NCBI GenBank assembly: GCA_041665525.1
Contig: JBAYIS010000010.1
Location: 1 to 64,000 of the forward strand
From: UBA8401 sp041665525
GTDB lineage: Bacteria > Bacteroidota > Ignavibacteria > UBA10030 > UBA8401
Direction: 5' to 3'
Length of the DNA: 64,000 nucleotides
Shown one piece after another: positions 37,048 through 46,228 of the stretch (positions are counted from its first letter, which is position 1; each line of letters opens with the position of its first letter). The notes under the pieces were generated by a model that saw only the letters and a list, made by a program, of their open reading frames with translations, did not search any database and was not told the DNA's origin. The position numbers were made by a program, and so were the translations under genes.

Positions 37048-37121
37048 GCTTCATCACACACAGCCGTAAGAGATGAAGCCGGCACGCGAAACCCTTCAGG
37101 CCAAGCACATCGTTTGCCGGC
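37048..37121 (-). promoter_or_regulatory. Structured leader upstream of kdpF
   Basis: In the 269 bases between the APC permease and kdpF, the minus-strand sequence can form AGCCGGC/GCCGGCT (7 pairs, 37077-37122 region) next to a hairpin GCTTCATC/GATGAAGC (37048-37079). The stems share a border and could stack. A U-rich stretch follows toward kdpF. It does not match the c-di-AMP (ydaO) or c-di-GMP consensus I know. It could be a regulatory leader or the permease's terminator. Confidence 0.45.
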
Positions 37122-37163
37122 TCTCGGTCGATTTAAATAATTGTGCGGAGAGGAAAATGTTTT

Positions 37164-39017
37164 CTATGAACCCCTTTGTTCCTTGGGGGCATACTCGAGG
37201 ATGAAATGCAATTTTGGAAAATGTTTTGGCAAATGCGTCAGACTAAAGATCATCACACCCGTGGAAAGACGATCGAGCCATGACGACGTCGGCCAGCCGA
37301 GATGTACAAAAATCTTCTTGTGGGGCAGTTCATATTCAAGAGCATAGAGTATTTCCGTGATAGCTTGAAACAATGTTTTCCCTTGATAGGCAAACCGGAA
37401 ATGGTTTGCAGTAATCTTCTCCGGTATTCCCTGGCGAGGATGGTACAAACTGATGTACACGGACTCCTGATTCACAATATTGTGCCCGTGTTCCTTTGGC
37501 CTGCGGAAGTAGATATGAACATCTTCAGCATCCGTTTCACCAAGATGAAAGACCATTTGCATTGGTGAATCGGTCTGGTGAATCTCCTTTTTTTCCGGCG
37601 CCCATCGTTCGGCATACCGCAATCCAACAAAGAGAAAAATTGCTGTAACCGAGGACCACATGATCGTGCCATACGGTTTGTGGTATCCCAGATAGAGAAA
37701 ACAACTGAGCATGATCAGAAAAATAATCAGTGTTCCTATTCTGGAAGTGTTGTATTCAAGAGATTCTTTTGTACCGATCTTATATCGGTAGAGCAGCAAA
37801 CTGCCCAGGTTGATCGTAAAGCTCGCCAACAATCCGATTGCATACATTTCCGCCAGCATCATCTGATTGCCGCTCGTCAAATAAATTATGAACGAATAGA
37901 AGATTGCATTGCCGATATGTATTCTAAATAAGGATTGGCGTTTATTGGTTTTGATGATCCACTGAAAACCGTAGTGATGGGCAACGCGCTCCATCAATTC
38001 GCTCGATGCCACATACGCAGTGTTCACCGCCATCATTAATAAAACACTGGCAAGGATCCCCACGATATAACCAAACGGGACTCCTCCGACAAGTTTCGCA
38101 AATTGTGTGATTAGATCGGTTTCATGGTGCGCGATATTGATCTTTGAAGAGAGAACAATTGCCGCAAGAAGAGGAGTGAAAATGCCGACCGTTAACGCAA
38201 GAAACGTATAGGCTTTCCGAATTTCTTTCCACGACTTTACCAGACCGGCCGTTTGTACCACAGACTCAATTCCGGAATAGGCAAGGATACAACTGGAAAC
38301 ACCAACGATCACAAAGAAATAACCGTTGAACCAACCGTTGGAAGTTACCGCACCGGCGGTATCCACAAAACTCTTTGCCACCGTTTTTATGGATGCAATA
38401 TCGGCGTGGAACATTCCGGCAAAAATAAGATTGATGAGAATGACCGCGGCGACGATGAAAATTCCAAAGGTGAATTTCGCATTCTCCTTAATCCCCAGGA
38501 TATTTAATCCGGCGATCAACCACACAATCCCAATTTCAAAGGCGAGTTTACCTGTATCCGATAACGGAAAAAACGCCATGCCGTTTTCTATCGCACTTAC
38601 CGAGGACAGGCAGGCGGTCAAAACGTAGTCGACGATGATAGAAGCAACAGCGATAAATGAAACCGTGGGACCTAACACAAGGTAGGAAAACGAATATACG
38701 CCCCCTCCCCGTATTCCGTTCACCTCTAAGATCTCGGAAATCTCAATCATCCGGAGCGATAAAAAACGGATCAAAACGGAAGTGAGAATAAGAAACGCGA
38801 TGGCGTTTAAACCGATTACCCTGAATGCTTCGCTTGGCGCATAAAATATTGAAGTGAGTTCGTCCATCAGCGTGATGATGCCGATGGAAAGCCAGGTAAG
38901 CCACCACTTTCCTCCCGAAAAATAGGAAAGGAGGTCTTTTCGGGTCATTAAATACGCGAACGTACCAATGATCAAAAAATTTAACAACAGCGTGATAAAA
39001 AATTGCTGATGAAACAT
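37164..39017 (-). CDS. APC-superfamily permease with C-terminal soluble domain
   Basis: A 617-residue protein: about eleven to twelve membrane helices with the APC signature (GGGVYSFSYLVLGPTVSFIA, GIESVVQTAGLVKSWKEIRK) and a hydrophilic C-terminal domain of about 140 residues (MQMVFHLGETDAEDVHIYFR to the end). The size and plan resemble the KimA group of potassium importers, and the gene lies directly upstream of kdpFABC, so potassium uptake is a reasonable guess. Amino-acid transport remains possible, as most of the superfamily do this. The tail has no motif I recognise. Confidence 0.75.
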   Translation of the reverse strand: MFHQQFFITLLLNFLIIGTFAYLMTRKDLLSYFSGGKWWLTWLSIGIITLMDELTSIFYAPSEAFRVIGLNAIAFLILTSVLIRFLSLRMIEISEILEVNGIRGGGVYSFSYLVLGPTVSFIAVASIIVDYVLTACLSSVSAIENGMAFFPLSDTGKLAFEIGIVWLIAGLNILGIKENAKFTFGIFIVAAVILINLIFAGMFHADIASIKTVAKSFVDTAGAVTSNGWFNGYFFVIVGVSSCILAYSGIESVVQTAGLVKSWKEIRKAYTFLALTVGIFTPLLAAIVLSSKINIAHHETDLITQFAKLVGGVPFGYIVGILASVLLMMAVNTAYVASSELMERVAHHYGFQWIIKTNKRQSLFRIHIGNAIFYSFIIYLTSGNQMMLAEMYAIGLLASFTINLGSLLLYRYKIGTKESLEYNTSRIGTLIIFLIMLSCFLYLGYHKPYGTIMWSSVTAIFLFVGLRYAERWAPEKKEIHQTDSPMQMVFHLGETDAEDVHIYFRRPKEHGHNIVNQESVYISLYHPRQGIPEKITANHFRFAYQGKTLFQAITEILYALEYELPHKKIFVHLGWPTSSWLDRLSTGVMIFSLTHLPKHFPKLHFILEYAPKEQRGS

Positions 39018-39191
39018 AAAGTCAGATTCCTGTTAAGACTATATCAATCTGACGATAATTCCTGGAAAGATGAATATTGTAGATATAAAAATCACGAGCA
39101 AAAGTATAAAGATATTATAAAGAGGTTGGAAAAAAGCAGATTTAATGAATTCTTAAAAAATCTGACTGCGACAACAACATAATGAGGAGGG

Positions 39192-39662
39192 TTAAAAAAG
39201 TTTTTTCTCCAGATAGACAACTTCGTCCATTGGATTGTGGTAGTATGCGGGTATGATGGTAAATCCGAGTTTTTTATATAGTGCGCGAGCTGTTTCCATC
39301 CGCTGAAGCGTATCGAGTCTCATCGTATGATATCCTATTATCCCGGCATCGTCCAGTATCCGCTCGGCAAGCAGTTTTCCGATTCCCTTCCCGCGGAATT
39401 CTTCACGGACAAAAAGTCGTTTCATTTCACAAATTCCGTTTTCATCCATTGGACGGAGCGCTATACAGCCGGCGATCTTTCCTGTATATTCGGCAAGATA
39501 CAATCTGCCGTTCGGCTCCGAATATTTTCCGGGTAATTCGGCCAGTTCTTTATCGAATCCTTGAAAACAAAGGGAGAAATTCAGCCACTGTTGATATTCG
39601 ATAAACAGCGTCCTGATTGTTTCGATCTGATCGTGAGTATTTGCCGATATGAGTGTTATCAT
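39192..39662 (-). CDS. GNAT family N-acetyltransferase
   Basis: A 156-residue protein with the acetyl-CoA motif MKRLFVREEFRGKGIGKLLA (R/Q-x-x-G-x-G/A) and the later LDTLQRMETARALYKKLGF. These define the GNAT fold. The substrate is not predictable from sequence; neighbours are an APC permease and an M28 peptidase. Soluble and cytoplasmic. Confidence 0.88.
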   Translation of the reverse strand: MITLISANTHDQIETIRTLFIEYQQWLNFSLCFQGFDKELAELPGKYSEPNGRLYLAEYTGKIAGCIALRPMDENGICEMKRLFVREEFRGKGIGKLLAERILDDAGIIGYHTMRLDTLQRMETARALYKKLGFTIIPAYYHNPMDEVVYLEKKLF

Positions 39663-39733
39663 GCTGATTCAGCAACAGAAAAATCACCGCGCCATTTCCG
39701 CAATCACGTTTCCGGCGCGGTTGACGGATCGCA

Positions 39734-41380
39734 TTAATATCCGTGATCGTGTCCGCACTCCCACTCTTCATCATATCCCATACCGCGGACGGGGGGAGAC
39801 GGTTCTTTGCGCGGCAGTTTTTCATCGCGCATAGCTGCATTGTAGGCGAACGCCGCCATTAAAACCGCCGCCTGTTTCATATCATCTGCCTGAGCACGTT
39901 CCCACACATCCATTGTGGTGTGCCATGTTCTCGTTCCATATTCAATCGGGTCCTGGATAAATTGAAATCCGGGAAGTCCGATGCCGTCGAACGGTGCATG
40001 ATCGGTACTGCCCGTGGAACGAAGTGTTAACGTTGACGCACCAAGGTCGTTGAACGGCGAGAGCCATGTACGGAATATCGGACGAAGCGCTTCATTCCCC
40101 TGCATATAAATCCCACGCACCTTGCCCGTCCCATTGTCGTTGTTAAAATATGCAGCCAACTTCTCAGCTTCGGGTTTCAACGTATCCCTAACGCCAAAAT
40201 GTTTTTGCACGTAGGCGCGCGAACCGAGCAATCCCTGCTCTTCACCTCCCCACAGCGCTGCGCGAATAGTCCGGCGTGGTTTTGCTCCCGCTGCCTTTAA
40301 GATTCTGATTGCCTCCATCACTGCGGTTGAACCGGTCCCGTTGTCCGTGGCGCCCTGGCCTCCGTGCCACGAATCTAAATGTGCTCCGATCATCACGATC
40401 TCATCCTTAAGATCGCTTCCAGGGATCTCGGCGATCACATTATAACAGGAATCATCCTTTTGCGATGTCCATTCAACATCAAGCGTCATCGCAACGCTGA
40501 CCTTTTCTCCCTTTTCGATCATCCGAATAATCCGGTTGAATGCTTCATTGCCCAGCTCAATTTGTGCGGGGAGATTCTTCGGAGCTTTTGCGCTGTATGA
40601 TGGGACCCGGTACGGACTGGCAGCCGGTGTATCGGGATGTTGCGGAACATAAATCCCCATGGCGCTGACGTTTCCTCCTTCATTGCGCTGAGATGGCGCA
40701 GAAGTAAAAACACCGGCGGTCTTTTCTTTTATCAGCAGCAGCCAGCGTTCATAATTGAACTGTGCCGCCTTCTTTGAATCGGGATTTTGTCTCCGGCGGA
40801 ACGGATTTCCCGATCGGCCTCGCGGTGCATCAGCGTTTGCCATCTCGAGCAGTGAAGAATCCGCATAGCGTGTTGCCTGCGGAGAGAACTGCGCTTTCAC
40901 TTCGATCGGCTTACCGATCAAGACGAACTTTCCTTTTAATTTTCCTTTATATGAATCAAGCTGTTCTAGGGAGTCGGCGTTCAGATAAACGATTTCTCCC
41001 ACGACTTCATCGTCGCCAAATCCCTGCGTCCAAGCTTTCGGATACGAAACCATCGGTTGCACCTGCCGGCCGACAAGGTTTGCCGAATATCGTTTTAATC
41101 TCCATCCCCTTCCGAACGGACCCCACGCTTCCAGGCGGGCATTTTCTGCCCCGATTTCCGTCAACTTGTTTTTTGCCCATTGCGCTGCGGCATTATACTC
41201 AGGCGAACCGGTCAGCCGAGGTCCGTACACATCGGTGAGCCAGGAGAGAATCTCTTTTGCCTGAGAGCGGTTCAATCCTTCATCACGGATTTTCGCAATC
41301 ATAGCGCTGTCGATGCTTTCCTGGGCGACAGCCAGTTGTGTGAATAGAAGTAAGAGTGCAAAACGGACAAAAAACTTCAT
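39734..41380 (-). CDS. M28 family zinc metallopeptidase, secreted
   Basis: A 548-residue exported peptidase with signal peptide (MKFFVRFALLLLFTQLAVAQ). Zinc ligands and catalytic Glu lie in GAHLDSWHGGQGATDNGTGS (His, Asp) and ALWGGEEQGLLGSRAYV (Glu-Glu), then NNDNGTG (Asp) and STDHAPFDGIGLP (His). A protease-associated-type insert (about 130-230) precedes the catalytic core. The plan matches carboxypeptidase Q-like aminopeptidases that act on dipeptides or peptide ends outside the cytoplasm. The His-rich end (ECGHDHGY) may bind metal. Confidence 0.9.
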   Translation of the reverse strand: MKFFVRFALLLLFTQLAVAQESIDSAMIAKIRDEGLNRSQAKEILSWLTDVYGPRLTGSPEYNAAAQWAKNKLTEIGAENARLEAWGPFGRGWRLKRYSANLVGRQVQPMVSYPKAWTQGFGDDEVVGEIVYLNADSLEQLDSYKGKLKGKFVLIGKPIEVKAQFSPQATRYADSSLLEMANADAPRGRSGNPFRRRQNPDSKKAAQFNYERWLLLIKEKTAGVFTSAPSQRNEGGNVSAMGIYVPQHPDTPAASPYRVPSYSAKAPKNLPAQIELGNEAFNRIIRMIEKGEKVSVAMTLDVEWTSQKDDSCYNVIAEIPGSDLKDEIVMIGAHLDSWHGGQGATDNGTGSTAVMEAIRILKAAGAKPRRTIRAALWGGEEQGLLGSRAYVQKHFGVRDTLKPEAEKLAAYFNNDNGTGKVRGIYMQGNEALRPIFRTWLSPFNDLGASTLTLRSTGSTDHAPFDGIGLPGFQFIQDPIEYGTRTWHTTMDVWERAQADDMKQAAVLMAAFAYNAAMRDEKLPRKEPSPPVRGMGYDEEWECGHDHGY

Positions 41381-41539
41381 CGTATCACCCGTGATTAATA
41401 CATAAAAGAAATATCTATGGTATCATGCGTTGAGAATCGAAGACGCCGGATGGAAAGTATTGCATCAGCACTCCACGCCATGTCGGAGAGAGCGAGAGAA
41501 GGTGTTGACATGGCGGGTGTATTTAAAGCGAGAAAATCC

Positions 41540-42025
41540 TTACGGAGCTTTCAGTGAATCCGGCGCGGCCGCCGATGGTTGTTTCTTCACCGGTGCGCTG
41601 CCGATTGAATTCTGAAAATCTTTTCTCATATTTGTGGCCACACGTACATCGGATCCGTTACGCCAGATTTTGCCGTCCCAGACGCGGGATTCAATCTTGA
41701 ATTCGAAACGCTTCCGGTCCGGCGTGAACTTCGCAACGATACGGATCTGGTACCGTTCGTTCTGCATATCCTCGGTGAAGTAGGATTGACCGTATGCCGA
41801 CCGCACATAACCATCTTCTTTCGAGATCATTTCCAGTTCGAACTTCTTTGTAATGATATAGATGACCCGCTGCCACGCATCTTCGTACGCAATGGATTGT
41901 TTGATATCCATCGATTCCCAGTACTGTTTGTTCATTTGCATGAACGATTCAGGCGCCCCGAGTCCGCAGCCGCCGAGAAAAAACAGAACCGAAAGAAGAA
42001 ACGTATTGAAAAAGAGTGTTTTCAT
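41540..42025 (-). CDS. Lipoprotein, function unknown
   Basis: A 161-residue lipoprotein from ATG 42025 with AAGGA upstream; the frame extends to 42226 but the signal peptide begins here. The lipobox is FFLGGCGL with Cys20. The mature domain (YEDAWQRVIYIITKKFELEM, YQIRIVAKFTPDRKRFEFKI) is a small alpha-beta fold like those of outer-membrane assembly or YbaY-type lipoproteins, but no family is named. It follows a pair of larger lipoprotein genes on the same strand. Confidence 0.75.
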   Translation of the reverse strand: MKTLFFNTFLLSVLFFLGGCGLGAPESFMQMNKQYWESMDIKQSIAYEDAWQRVIYIITKKFELEMISKEDGYVRSAYGQSYFTEDMQNERYQIRIVAKFTPDRKRFEFKIESRVWDGKIWRNGSDVRVATNMRKDFQNSIGSAPVKKQPSAAAPDSLKAP

Positions 42026-42131
42026 AATGTTTTCCTTGTGACCATCGCAGGAGTGTTGTGTGGGAATATACTGTTTTTCAGAGAAAAGGACAGCAGAAAA
42101 GTGCCGCCGGAGTTTTGTGAACGAAACGGGC

Positions 42132-42980
42132 TTATTCTTTTTCGAAGTCGATGTTGCTTCGGTATTCCAGCGCTCCGTTGTGCACGCGGACGGTGGATCG
42201 TGTGAATCGCAGATATCGACGGACAAATTCCAGTCGACGGTCTCCGTACTGTGCGGCGGGAATCGGGAAAACGATTTCAGATCGGACTGCGGAAGGAATA
42301 GACACCGGTTTAATTAGCTCCGCTATTTGCAGAGAAATTTCTTTGTAATACGGTACATTCCATCCCAGCAGCGACACGGTTACCCTGGTCTTCAACAAAA
42401 CAATTTTTGGAACAGGAATCAACCGGATGAAATCCGAATCTGCCGTAACTGCAAATTTAATCTGTTCATTGAGATAAAAATGGATCTGTGGTGAGACGGT
42501 TGCCGGAACACCTGTATATTTTCCCGAAGCCTTGATCGTTCCGGTTCCCTCGACTTCGATGGCGGCATCGATGTTGTTGCCGGAAAAATCGGTGAACACA
42601 AATTTCTTTAGATCGATATCCAGCATTCCGGTATCGATATCAACATAGTTCATGAAATCGATACCGAGCACAGACTTCTCCTCTTTCCAGAGGGGACGCG
42701 TTGCAAGAAAATCGAAATGGATATCTTTCAACGACCTGTTTGTTATCCGCTCCAGAAGCGTGTTCACAGCAGTAGACCGTGTAAGGGTAATCAGGTCGTG
42801 GCCCCCCGGAAGCAAACGGGTTCGGTTCATGATGTCCGAATCGAGCGAATCGATCTGCGGTGTGATCAATGAAATGGCTGTAAGCGATTCATTTCGCGAA
42901 GGAATATCGGCGGATGAACCGCAGCCGATGAGCAGAGATCCAGCGCTGAGACTCACAAGAAAACACCAAAACATGTTCAT
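42132..42980 (-). CDS. Lipoprotein with repeated beta-strand domain (YceB-like), gene 2 of pair
   Basis: A 282-residue lipoprotein; lipobox SLLIGCGS, Cys20. Long amphipathic strands (DIDLKKFVFTDFSGNNIDAA, VSPQIHFYLNEQIKFAVTAD, VTVSLLGWNVPYYKEISLQI) suggest a tubular lipid-binding or SMP-like fold as in YceB/DUF1439 proteins. The ATG overlaps the stop of the upstream gene (ATGA) and has GGGGGTG before it, so the two products are made together. Confidence 0.65.
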   Translation of the reverse strand: MNMFWCFLVSLSAGSLLIGCGSSADIPSRNESLTAISLITPQIDSLDSDIMNRTRLLPGGHDLITLTRSTAVNTLLERITNRSLKDIHFDFLATRPLWKEEKSVLGIDFMNYVDIDTGMLDIDLKKFVFTDFSGNNIDAAIEVEGTGTIKASGKYTGVPATVSPQIHFYLNEQIKFAVTADSDFIRLIPVPKIVLLKTRVTVSLLGWNVPYYKEISLQIAELIKPVSIPSAVRSEIVFPIPAAQYGDRRLEFVRRYLRFTRSTVRVHNGALEYRSNIDFEKE

Positions 42981-43795
42981 CGGATCACCCCCGCTTTTTT
43001 GACATTCATCGCGACAAAGAGTTTTCCTTTAAAGATCAGCACCTCTTTCAGTGCAAGGGAATATTTCAGCGTCTGCGGCGGTGTTGTTATATCAAGGTTA
43101 ATTCCCGATCGGACCCGGACCATACTTCCCTGGACGGGAAACTGATTATTAAAATCCACCGGAAACTGAATCGGCGGTAGATTATCGCTGAGCGTAGAGA
43201 GTCTCATGGTGACGATATCCTGAATGATTCCTTCGAACGACGAAATCATTCCGGTAGCCGTTACCGTAGGAACAACATTGAACGGTTCAAGAGTCGCAAA
43301 AAATTTCCCTTCTTCAATCTTGAATGCAAGGATGCAATCCATCAACAAGCCCACATCAACGTCGTATTGATGGTTGTATGCCGCCATCGCAATGGTTGCT
43401 ATTGCCGAACCATTGAACAACACCACGCGGATGCTTTTGATATTGTACGATGTGAGCGAATCCAGCCAACCGGTAGTAGAATCCAGCTGCGATGCAGCTT
43501 TGTTCAGCAGGGCTTCGGAGAAGTAGAAAGAGATATCTGCATTGACAATAGTGTCCCCCACATCCAATCTTCGCAAAAGACGTTCGGCGCCGTCGCGTCG
43601 CACCAGCAGCATCTTCGCATCGCGTGCCGCATGCAGCTGATCCAGATCCACATCCGCACCGGCGAACGGCCGAAGGATGAAACAACCCGGGGCAGAAGAA
43701 CCAAACACGAGAATAGTCAGGAGGATAAAAAAACGGGAATCAAAGGGTCCACGGTGCCGCAGGGAGCATTGGTATCCCGAATTGTTTTGTGTCAT
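42977..43795 (-). CDS. Lipoprotein with repeated beta-strand domain, gene 1 of pair
   Basis: A 272-residue protein with a hydrophobic segment (RFFILLTILVFGSSAPGCFI) ending in a lipobox-like APGC. The strand pattern (VNADISFYFSEALLNKAASQ, IRVVLFNGSAIATIAMAAYN, LKYSLALKEVLIFKGKLFVA) is close to that of the next gene, and both may form one envelope complex. It lies 18 bases after msrA. No family was recognised with certainty. Confidence 0.65.
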   Translation of the reverse strand: MTQNNSGYQCSLRHRGPFDSRFFILLTILVFGSSAPGCFILRPFAGADVDLDQLHAARDAKMLLVRRDGAERLLRRLDVGDTIVNADISFYFSEALLNKAASQLDSTTGWLDSLTSYNIKSIRVVLFNGSAIATIAMAAYNHQYDVDVGLLMDCILAFKIEEGKFFATLEPFNVVPTVTATGMISSFEGIIQDIVTMRLSTLSDNLPPIQFPVDFNNQFPVQGSMVRVRSGINLDITTPPQTLKYSLALKEVLIFKGKLFVAMNVKKAGVIR

Positions 43796-43813
43796 GAGTA
43801 CACGAAAGAAAAA

Positions 43814-44440
43814 TTATTGTTTCTTCAATTTACCGCTAAACTCCTTCTTGAATTTACTTAATTTTGGATTGATAACCATCATGCAATAAGGCTGAAAGGA
43901 ATTTTGATTATAATAGTTTTGATGATACTCCTCCGCCTTATAAAATTCGCGGAATGGAGATATCTCCGTCACGATCTGATCATCCCAAACCTTTGCTGCA
44001 TCGGTTTCTTTCTTCACCTCTTCGGCGATCCGATGTTGTTCTTCGCTGTGAAAAAAGATGGCGGAACGGTACTGTGTTCCAACATCCGCTCCTTGTTTAT
44101 TCAGTGTCGTGGGATCATGTGTGCGGAAGAAGACTGCAAGCAATTCCCTATACGAAAGTTTTTTCGGATCGAATGTCACCTGTATAACCTCAGCATGCCC
44201 GGTTGTTCCGGTACAGACCTGTTCGTAAGACGGATGTTGTATTGTGCCCCCCGAATATCCCGATTCGACCTTCTCCACACCTTCCAACCGCTGATAGATC
44301 GCTTCTACACACCAAAAACATCCCGCACCGAGTGTTGCCGTCTCCAATTGTTTTTCCATGGGTTTTCCTTTCGTTGTCAGCTTATTTTGTGCCGCACTAT
44401 AACCGCAAACGACAGCGAGAAAAATAATGAGTAATTTCAT
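43814..44440 (-). CDS. msrA: Peptide methionine sulfoxide reductase MsrA, exported
   Basis: A 208-residue enzyme with the catalytic motif GAGCFWCVEA (Cys41), YSGGTIQHPSYEQVCTGTTG, and the C-terminal EEYHQNYYNQN. It reduces methionine-S-sulfoxide. A signal peptide (MKLLIIFLAVVCGYSAAQ) puts it outside the cytoplasm, where it would repair envelope proteins; it probably leads the operon with the two lipoproteins downstream. No msrB domain is fused. Confidence 0.94.
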   Translation of the reverse strand: MKLLIIFLAVVCGYSAAQNKLTTKGKPMEKQLETATLGAGCFWCVEAIYQRLEGVEKVESGYSGGTIQHPSYEQVCTGTTGHAEVIQVTFDPKKLSYRELLAVFFRTHDPTTLNKQGADVGTQYRSAIFFHSEEQHRIAEEVKKETDAAKVWDDQIVTEISPFREFYKAEEYHQNYYNQNSFQPYCMMVINPKLSKFKKEFSGKLKKQ

Positions 44441-44584
44441 TTGTCACCTCCGCAGATAATAACGCTAATTTCTTCTCAATAATTCTCACAAAACAATAAC
44501 ATTTCTTGAGTAAAAGTTGGCCCAGGAAAAAGAAGACTTGCATAGAGTCCGGTAAATCCTGAAATTTATAAAGGGGAAAGCACG

Positions 44585-44671
44585 ATGAATGTTCGCGATA
44601 CGGCACGGTTTTCAGCCGTATTGTGCGTTAACACCATCGCACACCGTTCCGCCATTCCCCTTAAAAGATGA
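44585..44671 (+). CDS. Possible 28-residue leader peptide
   Basis: AAAGGGGAAAGCACG precedes an ATG opening a 28-codon frame (MNVRDTARFSAVLCVNTIAH...) whose TGA lies six bases before the lipoprotein ATG. AAGGGGAA (44571-44578) could pair with TTCCCCTT (44655-44662), which would bury the leader start site, and ACGGC/GCCGT forms an inner hairpin. Translation may be coupled. Coding potential rests only on this layout. Confidence 0.3.
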   Translation: MNVRDTARFSAVLCVNTIAHRSAIPLKR

Positions 44672-44677
44672 TGCTTT

Positions 44678-45439
44678 ATGGTTTCCACAATTGACAGGAT
44701 CTTTGTACTTCTGACGCTCAGTGCATTTTTGGGATTCTTCGGTTGCTCCAGCGTGAAGTCCCATTCCGAACATCCCTGCACGCGTTATGTTTTTTCATAC
44801 ACCATGGTGCAACCGGAGAATAATGACCAATTGCATTTTCATGATTCCAATATCGATGTTCAATTCTCGATTGATAACGGTGCGATTATTTTTCAATTGA
44901 AAAACAACACCGATCAACATTTGTCCATCGCCTGGGATCGAGCGGGAATCGCAGTCAATAAGCAGTCTTTTTCCGTGCGCAATATCCACACATTTTATTC
45001 AGCCGGGAACGCAACACCTTTGCCGGTGATAGTGAAACCGGAAGGATTTTTAAAAGATATCGTCATCCCGTGGGAACACGTGTATGTTGATCGCGGACGA
45101 TGGATCGAGAAAGAACTATTTCCGACGTGTGACAGCGGTTCACTACAGACGAAAGCAACGATCGAAAAAACGACAGGAAGCGAAGTGCTTTTGACACTTC
45201 CGGTAAAGATCGGTAAGATAGTAATGGATTACTCGTTCACATTCAAAGTGACAGGTATAACGGCTCTTCCGACTACCGCATTTCCCCCGGCGCAGGAACG
45301 TCCGCCGAAACCCGATATTCCGCAAAATGAAGCACCATCTTTCATGCAGGGATATCTTCCCATCTTTATCTCCGCAGGCATTCTTGTTGTGGCGATCTAT
45401 CTTTTTTCACAGAAGAAAAGCGCCGCAGTCGAATTCTGA
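44678..45439 (+). CDS. Lipoprotein with C-terminal membrane helix
   Basis: A 253-residue protein, the only plus-strand gene between 28.7 and 64 kb apart from its possible leader peptide. A signal sequence ends in lipobox LGFFGCSS. The periplasmic part is a beta-sandwich (IDVQFSIDNGAIIFQLKNNT) that resembles bacterial immunoglobulin-like domains, and a Pro-rich stretch leads to a C-terminal membrane helix (YLPIFISAGILVVAIYLF). Having both a lipid anchor and a membrane helix is unusual. No family recognised. Confidence 0.65.
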   Translation: MVSTIDRIFVLLTLSAFLGFFGCSSVKSHSEHPCTRYVFSYTMVQPENNDQLHFHDSNIDVQFSIDNGAIIFQLKNNTDQHLSIAWDRAGIAVNKQSFSVRNIHTFYSAGNATPLPVIVKPEGFLKDIVIPWEHVYVDRGRWIEKELFPTCDSGSLQTKATIEKTTGSEVLLTLPVKIGKIVMDYSFTFKVTGITALPTTAFPPAQERPPKPDIPQNEAPSFMQGYLPIFISAGILVVAIYLFSQKKSAAVEF

Positions 45440-45454
45440 TCCCAGAGGTTATAC

Positions 45455-46228
45455 TTAGCGCCGGTTTTTCGACGCAACCGGTTTTGTCATTTTTGCCAGG
45501 TCATGCGCAGCGGGGACTTCGAAAGTGATCTTCTCGATCATCTCCGGAGTTTCGGCGCTCTTATTGGTGACCGGAAATGCCGTCATCCTATCCGCAGGGT
45601 AAGGTACCAGCATCGATTTCAGAAAATCAATATCGTTCATCTCCCTGTTTAGCCACGCAGTAAAATCCTTCGGATCAAGGATCACCGGCATCCGGTCGTG
45701 AATTTCGGCAAGCAGTTCATTCGCGGTGGTAGTGATAATCGTATAGGTGGGAAACTCCTCCCCTGCAGCATTTTTCCAGACCGAGAACAATCCCGCCATC
45801 ATGAACGGCTCCCGATCCTTCATTGCAATGAACATCTTTTGTTTCTGATTGGTGGTCTTAATTTTTCCCCGGATCACGGATTGAACGGTAAACTTTTTCC
45901 ATTCAAAAAAACCGTTCGCAGGGACGAGACAGCGGGCACTTTTAAAATACGGGGAGAATAGTTTGCTGGCGTGCAACGTTTCAGATTTTGCGTTGAATGT
46001 GGAGAATTCTGTTTTCCCTTCTTTGCTCCAATGCGGCACGAGACCCCAGCGCATCAAACACACTTGATTATGACCGTCGCGCTGGGCAACGACTGGCATT
46101 AACTCCGTAGGTCGTGCATCATACTTCGGAAGTATGTCAAATACTATTCCCTGGTTACGCCAGGTTTGAAGCTGGGCCGAAGCAGCAAAGATCACTTTGC
46201 CGTCGACAAGAACGTAGCGTCCGCACAT
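45455..46228 (-). CDS. SRAP domain protein (YedK/HMCES family)
   Basis: A 257-residue protein with Cys2 (MCGRYVL), the residue that, after removal of Met, forms a thiazolidine with abasic sites in single-stranded DNA. STFNAKSETL, ARCLVPANGFFEWKK and LLAEIHDRMPVIL carry the other active-site residues (Asn, Glu, His). It shields abasic sites and acts like a self-processing peptidase. Cytoplasmic. Confidence 0.94.
   Translation of the reverse strand: MCGRYVLVDGKVIFAASAQLQTWRNQGIVFDILPKYDARPTELMPVVAQRDGHNQVCLMRWGLVPHWSKEGKTEFSTFNAKSETLHASKLFSPYFKSARCLVPANGFFEWKKFTVQSVIRGKIKTTNQKQKMFIAMKDREPFMMAGLFSVWKNAAGEEFPTYTIITTTANELLAEIHDRMPVILDPKDFTAWLNREMNDIDFLKSMLVPYPADRMTAFPVTNKSAETPEMIEKITFEVPAAHDLAKMTKPVASKNRR

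Noticed and set aside
36895..37163. Known riboswitch (ydaO/c-di-AMP or GEMM/c-di-GMP) before kdpF
   Set aside because: A GGCAAAC-like patch is present but the required companion motifs are missing, so no known class is claimed; only stems are reported.
41381..41539. Possible regulatory element between M28 peptidase and lipoprotein genes
   Set aside because: Only weak GAGAGAGCGAGAG-type low complexity; no hairpin or conserved motif that I could support.
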